From positions 1-64,000 of the forward strand of contig NOWV01000267.1 in NCBI GenBank assembly GCA_003344405.1: 64,000 nt of DNA. Reading direction: 5' to 3'. This document shows positions 1 to 10,187 of the stretch, piece after piece. Source of the stretch: Trichoplax sp. H2 (Eukaryota; Placozoa; Uniplacotomia; Trichoplacea). Each line of letters opens with the position of its first letter. The stretch's first letter is position 1. The position numbers and the translations under genes are program-made. The notes beneath the pieces are model-generated. The model did not search any database and was not told the DNA's origin. It saw nothing but the letters and a program-made list of their open reading frames with translations.

Positions 1-118
1 CTCAACTAAAAATTCTGCCTCAAAAGCCGAAATTCAAAAATTTTTCTCCAATACTTTTAGTCGAGTATATTACATAATTTTTTAGTTACGGCTTTTAAAG
101 GAAACTTTTTAGTTGAGT
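1..118. repeat. Foldback (MITE-like) element, possibly cut by the window edge
   Basis: The first ~42 bases and the reverse complement of the last ~42 bases of this block align with about 80% identity. Both begin CTCAACTAAAAA and share an AAAAGCCG core, so the whole 118 bp can fold into one imperfect hairpin. No coding capacity is visible. The right end continues GTAG and then unrelated sequence; the left end lies at the window edge, so the full length and any target-site duplication cannot be judged. A non-autonomous DNA transposon is the likeliest reading. Confidence 0.55.
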
Positions 119-207
119 AGTCCCTGGAAATATCTGCAATTCAGATCTACGACATTGCTTTGCAATCAGCGAGCCGTTGTACTGTACTTCCAGTGTACAG
201 TACACTG

Positions 208-632
208 CCTGGACTAGTGATTTGTATAGTACTGTACTATGCTTATAGTACATATAGTAAAGTATGAAGTACCGAACTGCATCCCACGTCTACTACTCAA
301 CTACTGTATTTCAGTTTAAGCATTGCAACAGCTTTTGCCCTTAGTACTGAACTGTACAGTGTACGGTACGTTATTGACAAAATATTGTACACTGTACACT
401 GTACAAAACCTGGACTAGTGATTTGTATAGTACTGTACAGTGTACAGTACTGTGCTTACACTACATAAAGTATAAAGTACCGAACTGCATCCCACGTCTA
501 CTACTCAACTACTGTATTTCAGTTATGCATTGCAACAGCTTTTGCCCTTACTGAACTGTACAGTGCACAGTACTTTACTGGCAATAATACTGTACACTGT
601 ACGAAACCTGGACTAGTGATTTGTATAACATA
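208..632. repeat. Tandem duplication, ~200-bp units rich in GTAC palindromes
   Basis: Unit 1 runs 208-408 and unit 2 runs 409-606; a third copy is represented only by its first ~26 bases (607-632). Each unit starts CCTGGACTAGTGATTTGTATA and carries the same middle block (CGAACTGCATCCCACGTCTAC). The units differ by small indels. Near-perfect palindromes of the type AGTACTGTACA/TGTACAGTACT are scattered through both. The array lies 180-600 bp upstream of the MRPS28 start codon. Confidence 0.8.
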
Positions 633-811
633 CAATACTACATGCTGACATTCGCTGCACATCGGCGCTCATTGCTCAACATCTGGAAAGATAACTTGAT
701 TTAATAAGAACCTTTGAGGTTCTGCCCTAAATTTAGTGATTGATTAGGAACCTGAGAAACTAATTAAATTCAAAGCATAGAAGCAGGATATTTCTACAAA
801 TTAAGTGAATA

Positions 812-1443
812 ATGCTACGTCGTTATTGTACAGGAAATTTAATGCAGCTGATGCGAAGCAGCATTGGTTGTCGATGGTTCGCACTTTCAACATCAATGAA
901 TAACAGCAACGATTCTTCCAACAACACTATAGATAACAGTAGCTATAAAGAATCATTTGAAATGAAAGACAGCAACGATTCTTCCAACAACACTATAGAT
1001 AACAGTAGCTATAAAGAATCATTTGAAATGAAAGACAGCAACTTTGAAAACATGCTCCGACATTCAAAGTTTATAGGTATTGGTAAACCGGGCAAGAAAA
1101 AGGTTACTGGCCATATCAAGCATGTGGTTGGCGATGATTTATATGTAGATTTTGGTGGTAAATTTTACGGCGTTGTTAAACGTCCAAGCTATGCAGGAGA
1201 TCGGTACGAACGCATTTTAATTTTGTAACGATCGATAATTAATTAATATGGCTAATCTTTCAGTTCCCTCGGTAATAAAGTGTCACGTATTAATAACTCG
1301 TTTCTTTTCTTGTCTGCTTGATTAGAGGTTACAAGTTAGGGGACAGCGTTACAATACGATTAAGAGATACCGAAGTTACTGGACATTTTATAGGACAGAG
1401 TCGTCATATGACTCTTTGCGAAGCTGATATTAGTCTTACGTGA
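812..1443 (+). CDS. MRPS28: Mitochondrial small-subunit ribosomal protein S28 (bS1m family)
   Basis: Structural protein of the mitochondrial ribosomal small subunit. Exons: 812-1203 and 1326-1443, joined in phase (GAT CG|A GGT), giving 169 aa; the human protein has 187. The conserved core starts at about residue 76 (NFENMLRHSKF), continues through an S1-like stretch (DDLYVDFGGKFYGVVKRP) and ends RLRDTEVTGHFIGQS, as in animal S28 proteins. The N-terminus is Arg-containing with few acidic residues over the first ~30 positions, as expected of a mitochondrial import signal. Residues 32-75 are two identical 22-residue blocks from a 66-bp DNA duplication. The intron is 122 bp. The start is the first ATG of the open frame. 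The gene converges on HEY. Confidence 0.9.
905..1036 (+). repeat. Exact 66-bp in-frame tandem duplication inside MRPS28
   Basis: Bases 905-970 and 971-1036 are identical. Each encodes 22 residues beginning SNDSSNNTIDNSSYKESFEM. The duplication lies between the presumed transit peptide and the conserved ribosomal domain, where length variation should be tolerated. Confidence 0.95.
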
Positions 1444-4222
1444 TTTTAGACATACGTCGTACATGCGAAACCGATCGAAAGGTACTCGTCTGTGAAGGGA
1501 GCGAATAGAAGGGTTCAATTTTACAGTTGTTAATATACAGCTGCAGAAAATTTCTTTCCTGTATATTGAATAAGCATTACAAAGCTCTACTGTATACTAA
1601 TTGTCACAAATATATTTCTGTCTGAAATCTTGAAAATCTTCTGTACTATACTGATTTTGGTTGAATACAATAAATAAGTGCTCTATATTCCATATTGCTA
1701 TGATCTTTGCGTTATTCTCGGTTAGAGATCTGGGTTATTAGTATTTGCTTTATAATGTAGTAGTTGATCAATAACGCAACGTTTTCTTGTGGTATTTAAG
1801 ATTGCATGATTGTATTTTGCATACTGGTAAATGGAGTGAAATTTGAACTGATTTAAGCTTTCTTAAGCAGAATATATCGGACTTTATTCTTTTTTACATG
1901 TGTTGTCAAGAACTTGAACTATTTCTCATTTAGAATTGACGGAGATGGCTACAAAATCAGATGACTATATTATAAATTTGTAAAGATCTTAGTCTCTAAA
2001 AATCTAGTTAATAAGTGCAGTTCTAAATTAGAGTGTTAGCAGCGTCTTTGATCTGTTGCGATTTAAAATCGAATCGCCGGGTTGTGTGGTATATTGGCAT
2101 AGCAGTAAAATAATTCTCCTACTGAAACCTGACCAATTGATCGCAAGCTTGTATAACTTTACAATGTTTGAATCGTATTGCCCTAATTCCATAATATATT
2201 TAGAAATTCACCGGCTGTATGTCAAAGGTAGATTCCTATGAAACTGACGAGATGAGTAGCTACCATAGAATTGCATTTTGATTGCTTTTGAACTCGTAGC
2301 TACAAATTTGATAAATGCAGGGATTACCTTGCTGAAGGACTTCTAAATTTTATATGCATTCATCTTTTCAAAATTGCTACTTTGATTTCGATCGTAATAT
2401 ACGAATATACAGTACTAGGGTAATAAGCGTATCCTATGCTTTACAGAGGTAACTTACAATTTTTCTTCACAATTGCTTAATTAAAAACGGCATAGCAATG
2501 TAAATAGGTAGTTGTACCTCCTAGAAGCGTATATCTTACCGTAAGCAAATATACTTTGGGTAACTTTACGACAGACTTACGACATTAATGAAATTGTATT
2601 TGCCTTGCCATTGTAATGAATCATCGATTAATTAGCGAAGATGTAAGTCAAATCATGAGCTTTATGCAAATAACGTAGTGAATAAATGCACCTACGTGAA
2701 GAGTTTCATTGAACATTAACCTAAACAAATTGTTCATATTATTAGACTACCGTTGCATTGTTATACTGAAGAGTTCGATACTATTTATATTAAAGATGAA
2801 GCTGCGAATGATACAGAAAAGAAGAAAAGTTATCTAGCTCTCCGAATACAACCTAACATAAATGAACGATATTATGTATTCGCATCGATTCATTATAATA
2901 TCAAGCCTGGTATTAGAATCACTTAGAAATTGCGACATATTTGTATACCACAAATGGTACATTATACAGTATATATATATAATATACGACTTAATCTATT
3001 AATGGGTTACGATCATGATCAGTGAATTCTATGAGAAATGAGAAAACGATTTATGCTCAGTAATCTGTTGTTTCATTTCGTTGCGTTTACGTATTGGCAT
3101 TATGGTACCGTAATGTTCTCGCATATATATATATACATATGCAGTTCATATTATAAACGTAGCCCTAACGCTTGTAAAGGCAGACTATTTATACAGATGA
3201 CGAATAAAAATTTTGACTAGATACGTACAATTGCAATAGCATGGAGTGGTGGCTTCGCCGTGTATAAGGATTGCACTACTATCTTGATCCTATTTAGTAT
3301 ACTTGACCATGGATAGTTATTCGACTGAATGTCTTCCTTATTAATTACATTTAAACGAGAATGTAACATACTAACTAAACTATCTAGGAAAGACCGATAC
3401 CATACCTTAACAGTGCAATCATCATGAAATGATGAAAATTTAATTATACCATATGCGCCTGTATATTATTGATTCGTAAACTAAAGAAATTAAAACACTA
3501 TACTGTACACTTATAACGCATGTCGATATTTCTTTAATTGCCTAAATAACGGAATGAGCTCTATATATACATATATTTCATGTCTCACTACCAATTGAGT
3601 TACTGAAAGTATTGACACGTTAAAATTCATTCTCCGAAATAAGCACTTCTGTTTATTCATGAATTCAGGTTAGTTTAACGATATTGCAAAAGTTGGCAAT
3701 ACGCGTACAATGCTATGTATTTGAAATTATAATTATATTATTAAGCAAAAAATGTTTTGCTTATGATTACTGAATGTTATATTTCCAGATTTTGACGAGA
3801 CTTGAAGCTATGTTTGTCTTAAAAAATAGTAAATCAGTAACAACTAAGATGTTTGCACGAAATCAATTTCAATATATTAATTATTATAGCATAGAAATAG
3901 AAGTAATCATGATCAAGATTGTGTTTTTTTCTGCAAACGCCTTCAGCTACGTGATCGGCTATGGACATTAAAGTTGGAAATATTAATACAGAGCAGGTTT
4001 TATATGTATAAAAATCCTCCAGCCTAGGCATGACATGACAATTATATATAAAAAATGTTTGAGATGTGATTCAGAAATTGTAATATGCCGTATATCATGG
4101 AAAATGAGATGGATAGATCCCATGGGTTTTATATTAAAATGTTTTAATTAAATTTTGCTTTGAAATTTATTTCATAATGATATTTTCATTTTACAATTTT
4201 AGATAAATTTGAAGATCATAAA
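1444..4222. other. Intergenic, MRPS28-HEY (convergent 3' ends)
   Basis: Holds the 3' UTRs of the two convergent genes. An AATAAA at 1669-1674, about 225 bp past the MRPS28 stop, is a reasonable polyadenylation signal. The open frames here are short, lack matching splice sites and resemble nothing I know. I see no further gene. Confidence 0.5.
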
Positions 4223-6112
4223 TTATGTAATCGGCATGCTAGGAGCTATTTGTTGAGAATACATAGGAAAGCCAGGATGCGAGGTTATGCCAGTCGTAAT
4301 AACACTAGGATGTAGAGGCATTCGTGAGCATAAACTGCTATTTTCAAGTGGGATTGAACCAATATGAGCAGCTTTCATAGTCTCATTTGCCATGAGATTG
4401 AGCTGTACTGGCATAGCAGTTGCACAAAAAGTCGTGGATTGTTGAGGGTTTGCATGAAAAGCTACTGGTCCAACTGGAGGTAAAGAATCTTGGGAGCAAG
4501 AACAGTTTGAAAAACGCTGATTCATGCATGATTCTAAGTGATTTAGTAAACGTACTCGAGATGTATCGCTGCAATCGATTCCATGATGATCAGATATATA
4601 ACGATTGAGTTCCATTGCACAACCATAAAATCCATATGCTTTATAATCCACTGCAGCTAATGGTGATCTTCCATAATAATGTGCAACACCATCTCTGCCT
4701 AAAATATTAATATAAATAATAATATGAATCACTTGAATCAGCGATGAACAAGTCTTTGATCCATTTTTCCTATGATGGATTGAAAGATGCTTTATATTCC
4801 CGTATTGTTATCCTATTTTTTTGTGTAACATTACTTATACTGCAAATTAGGCTGTAAACTGTATAATAGCATATATTGTAACGCCGTTATAATCGTACCG
4901 AATAAGGATTGTAGTCTTTTGTTATGATAATAAACTTTTTGCTTTAGTAACAATTACTCTGTTGATTCTGTATGATATCGAGTTTTTACAAGTTTTGTTT
5001 TGACAATTGAGTACAGTATGCAGGGTTAATGAAATTATAACGTTAAACATGCCTTCTTTCGATGCTTCTAGATACACATAATTAATTTATATGATACGAT
5101 GAATGAACATTTACTGGCTTACCTTCTTTCAGATGAAGTTTTAGATACTTTAAATGATCTACTGTCATTTGCAGTATTTCGGCTTTTTCTAATTTTGCTG
5201 ATCCCTATTCAAAATTATTGGAGAACATTTACTTATACGTGATTACGATATTGTATTGTATGAAATTATGATGACAACAAAAATTGAATTACACTTAATA
5301 CTGTAGTTTTATCCTAGACGATTATGAACGAGTAATTGACTAGATCTTGTATACATGTTACATTGTAATGTAGTAATTTCGTACAGAAGGATACATTCAA
5401 TCAGCGTTAATCTACGTTATTACGCCTTGAAGGAAGTAGATTAGAGTGATCGGAAGCAATCTAATTCTAGCATAATACGTAACTATAGGAAATTAATCTA
5501 CACCGTGATTTATTGTTACCTGTTTTTCATATGCCGTCGGTACTAATCTTTTTAATTCATGTAAGCAACGATTGATACGATCTCTACGTCGCTTTTCGAT
5601 AATCTATAAGTTGAATTCATAATAAAATAAATCAATTTTTATTTTTTATGCTATATATGTAGTCTATCATCGTCAATACTGTAACTACTAGAAGAGTAGA
5701 TAGAAGAAGACTAATGGTAATTGTTATTTTGGTAATCAATTGAGAATAAAGTAACCACTATTCTAGTCTATTTTTACTTTAATATACTGTAAATCATTGC
5801 ACACTTGTATCATTAAGTGATATTAACCTTTGAAACTATAGGTATAAAACAAATCCATGCTATATTATGATTGCAATCGATTTGTTGTCTTACCCCACGC
5901 TTCTTCTTCCTTGTGGTAATTTGAACATCATTGATGGATGATGACCTGCATAACGTATCACACGCGACCAAAATTAGAATATAAATATTAAAAATTGGCT
6001 ATATGTGTAACGGCACGTGTCCAAAAAGTAGTAGTGGAAGGTTGAACTATCGCTCTACTTACTCCATATTGGTGGTATCATCCGAGCTACTATCATTACC
6101 ATCACATTTCAT
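4223..6112 (-). CDS. HEY: HEY-type bHLH-Orange transcriptional repressor
   Basis: DNA-binding repressor of the Hairy/E(spl)-related HEY family, nuclear, typically a Notch target. Exons in gene order: 6063-6112, 5894-5945, 5520-5603, 5123-5204, 4223-4698; 247 aa. The basic region (residues 29-41, RKKKRGIIEKRRR) has Gly where HES proteins have Pro, which is diagnostic for HEY. The HLH (about 42-84) ends [20 protein letters not shown], nearly identical to vertebrate HEY. An Orange domain follows at about 106-150 ([27 protein letters not shown]). The C-terminal ~100 residues are Pro/Ser/Met-rich and end IAPSMPIT; neither WRPW nor the YRPW/TEIGAF tail of vertebrate HEY is present. All introns join in phase. 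The start ATG opens exon 1 after a stop-rich leader. Confidence 0.93.
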
Positions 6113-9100
6113 ACTTTTAAACTGGATAGGATAATGAATTTGTAATTTCGAAATGGAAAATGATGAAACGATTTACTGTTTGTATATTTTGCAAAGGGAG
6201 AACTATTACAAACTGTTATATGTGAAACTATCGAGTTATGTGCAATATTCTTATTAGGATACTTCATTATATAAGAGGAATGTATTATTAAGCTTTTGTT
6301 CACTATTGTTTCTAGAAACGTTAGCCCACGGCTGGTTACTAGCTATAGTTTTGTATTATTGTCTGCAATCTGTGATCATTTAGCTTTGCAGTTGATAATG
6401 TTATCTTGGTATTGATTGGTTTATTGTCGTAGGACAATAAGATTGACCACGTGCAGATCGTGGGAACGGTCGGCCTCAATCAGCCCAACAGCCAATCAAG
6501 ATGCAATCATGGTAATCTTCTATCACGACAACCGTGTGAACTATGATAAGCTATGACGTGAACATCGTCAGTACCGGTAGTACATAAATGGCATAAAATA
6601 CTATACGCTATAATATATAATCTAGCTAAGCATTGGATACTCTTTATGGATGTTTCCTCATCCATTTCATTCTTACAAAATGATCATGTTTTTATTAGGA
6701 TAGAGTAAAGGTATACGATCCAATAATGTAGTCATAAACAGTATGGCATTAATGAATGAAGCTTCCTGTTACCCGTGAGGAGGAGGGATATTTATTTTTT
6801 GGATGAGTTACAGTAGGAATACAAGATCAACTCTTTGTAGCAGAACATTTGTTTATATCTCCTGTTATCGTCATTGCATTTCTCACACACCCACTCTGTG
6901 GAAGATTAATCAATTTCAACAGCTAGATATTTGTATAGGAGAGTACACATAATATGTGTACATTCGTAAGTACAGCATCAGAACAATTTGTCCCAAGCAA
7001 CCGGTGATACAGGTTTTACTCTAATTTTGAAAGAAAGCTTGTTTGCTACACGCATTAACAAATTATGTACAAAAACCGTTCTAGATGAACTTTCGATCGA
7101 TGCTTCATACTATTATTATATGTATTATATTAAAACTCACCGGTTTGATAATTAATAAGGGATACAATTTTAAACCCTCTATTAACTGAAGCATTTCATG
7201 GCCTGTAACATATTTTATAAAGAATCTGATACAAACAGTAAATTAGACTTTCAATAACATTCGCGCTGTTGTTAAATTACGTAACCGTTTGATATAAAGT
7301 ACAGTCTCATGGAAGTAGAGCATTGTTGTTTTTATCCTGTTCTTAGCGCATTGTTTTAAATATTATAGAGTTGACGAGTTGACGTCCAATAGTGAATAGA
7401 AAAAGGAACTATAATTCAGGCCTGTTCTGTCTCAAAATGATCGTTTATATTCCTCCGGTAGTAATTTGAAATATATATCATGCATTTATACTACAGCAGA
7501 TGAGATAAAACATCGTGAATAGCTAAATATCTTCAACAAACATAACCATTTTCTTATCTAACAAGGGAGTTAGTATCTGTAGCAGTGCAATCAGGTTCAT
7601 TAACATTACACTATAGTACAACAATAATAATTATCGTTCTTATGTCAACGCGGAATTAATGATGCAGTGAAATCGCAATTTTTGATATTTACATGAGCCT
7701 TTCCAGACGCTAGTTGCTTCTTTAATTTAACATCGCTATTGTTCTTTTCCTTTTCAATGAACAATTGAATCCGGAGTTCATTCTGTAAACAAACCTTGAA
7801 CAAAATTGTGTTTTATTATTACATTTTGGTATTTTATGACCCCTCCTTAAAATCATGACTACGGTACCCTATAGCATGTCAAAAGGAATAGACTACACAG
7901 ATACTACTATCAGCAGGGATAATAAGTTAATATCTGACAAGACTGGACAATAAGCAAAACAAAACTATGTGCTTTGTTCTCATATCTAAAATAGTAAAAA
8001 ACCCCAAAGTCTCATTTTACTTATTATCAGTTTATTTTAGTGACATATAGCTTAATTTGTAGGTTAGTAAAATGCTGTATTGTTTTAGATAACCAAATTC
8101 AGTTAGTGTTAACGTGTTTAAACATTAAAAAAATCGATTAGGGTTGTTTCTTTCATTTATTGCTTCGTATTATGTACACAATTAGCTTCAATTAACAATA
8201 ACCACTTGTTGACACTTTTTTGAACGTACTTTGTAATAAAGAGTCTACAAACGTAGAAATTAGAAACTTTCGAAAGAACGTTATTAGAAGCGTAGATTTC
8301 ACTACTATTTTATAAGCCGCATCAGAGTCCAAAAGTGAAATGCTATTGCGCACATAGACGGTATATCATACATTTTGTATATGGTATCAAAGTATATATA
8401 TAAATATGTAGCGTATACCATTTATTTTACGGAGAGTGAGTTAATTACTGTACTTTGTGATAAGTGTGTGCGGAACGTGTACTGTACGCATACGGTAAAA
8501 GTAAATTTGATTTGATTTGTACTTATCGTGCGTTGCGACTTGCGAGAACACTGCACGTAACTAGAGATTATTCAGCACACTCGCATTATTCTATTTGTAT
8601 TCATGTATTCTACTGTACAATTACGGCATACTGTTCTATACAATTTTTTTATTTTTTTATGAACGCTACAATAAAGTACACAACACTGTATTAATTATCA
8701 TGGAACGTTAGCTATCCATTGCTAATAGAAATATGCATACTGTTACCGGGATACAATGAAAATGTGCTGCTGATCGCGCATCTGTTATACATACTTTCGC
8801 AAATTTGATGCTTATATCCGATGATACTATCAATTAAATCATTTCTAAAGATAACATATTTCATACGGGAATAATCATTTGTTGTTGTCATTATATTATA
8901 TTATAAGAATGAAATTCTATCCATGCTTTTGCTTTTATTCTTTGTTGCAGTGGAAGTTTGAATTCATGTAAGATACAGAATACATTATTAGAGTGGTTAT
9001 GGGCGTGCCGTTTCGTGCGAAGGCCGCATTAGCAACGCTTACGTGTATAATACTCGGAGTATTCCACTACTTTATTTTGTAGATGAAGTCACTATAGGAA

Positions 9101-10187
9101 ATTCAGACTACCGGCAATAGTCTAGTTGACTATATACTATACTGTATAATGTGAAATGCTGTATGTGTATAAAACGATAAATGCAACAAAAATCAACAGC
9201 TTAGCGACGATCATGAACTATTCAAACTATTTTTGTAGTACTGTAGTCCATGGCGTAGCGTAGCGTTCCGAGAAACTAAGAGCGATCATTTCTTCATACA
9301 AAATAATGACAGTACTTTTCAGCTAATCGCAACTAAAAGTTAGAAATGTTCTAAAAGATTCTATATATACGTAGTAAATGTAGCGCCTTACTCGCCAGCT
9401 GTTACATGATGAGATGCTGCCATTTAATGCTATAGGTGGCGATCTACAATCGACGCGTATGCTTCGTAGTTCGTACCCATGACATCACTTTCGCTAACTC
9501 GTGATTCACAGTATATATTATATGCAAAAAAGATATCACGCACTGAATACTCCCTAGTCCCTACAATCATATGGATATATTTGACAGCTGTAATACTATC
9601 ACTACCTACCAATCTACTGACTATACAGAGTATTCGTCTTCTCTAGAATCCAAGCTATGTACAAACAAGCTCATTCGATCTTATACAGCACTATGAGTTC
9701 GCCATTACTACTTATACTCTTTCGATGAAGTAATTCATTCAAATTCCTATACGAATTTTATAGTCTGTGATAGCAGATTCTACTACTGTACAGCACACTG
9801 TATAGCGTACTCTACAGACCCTTAATGTGCTACTCTATAGTACTGTATATTCAGAATTTAGACAAAAGGATCTCTGACATGCGTACTACTGACATTACCC
9901 ATCCAGGTACTATACTGTCTCATGTACCATCTAAATTCTCTACTAAAACTGTCTATTAATGGTGTGTCCTAGAATAACTATCGGATAGTGCGTTCTCTGT
10001 GGATATTGGTCATATGAATGAAACTGTCACAGACTGATGATTGGCGTTATTGTATGACAAGGAAGGGATAGAATAGCATATCTACTATAGTAATTGAACA
10101 GTGGTTTTAGCAGTTTAGCTTGCAAAGCCAACAGTAGCTCAGGTCAAGTCGGCCAGTCCAGCCAGTTCAAGCGTTAACAAATCAAAG
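6113..10187. other. Intergenic, HEY-INTS9 (divergent promoters)
   Basis: About 4 kb between two genes transcribed away from each other. Apart from the CSL/E-box cluster near HEY and a GTAC-rich stretch at about 9780-9855, I see AT-rich unique sequence. Open frames (for example 8464-8694) have no recognisable content. Confidence 0.5.
6448..6540. promoter_or_regulatory. Candidate Notch-responsive region: E-box and CSL-type sites upstream of HEY
   Basis: CACGTG lies at 6448-6453. This is the E-box class bound by HES/HEY dimers. CGTGGGAA at 6459-6466 matches the CSL/Su(H)/RBPJ consensus exactly, and CGTGTGAA at 6533-6540 is a relaxed match in the same orientation. A CCAAT lies between them (6492-6496). 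The cluster is 336-428 bp upstream of the HEY start codon. HEY genes are direct Notch/CSL targets in other animals; binding here is inference. Confidence 0.4.

Noticed and set aside
3800-4222. Possible extra HEY exon encoding YRPW
   Set aside because: Reading the minus strand gave no TAY-CGN-CCN-TGG codon series with a usable acceptor.
4420-4608. Plus-strand open frame across the HEY last exon
   Set aside because: Shadow of the HEY coding strand.
8464-8694. 76-codon frame between HEY and INTS9
   Set aside because: It begins without an ATG, is rich in Tyr/Phe/Ile/Cys as AT-rich noise is, and resembles no family.
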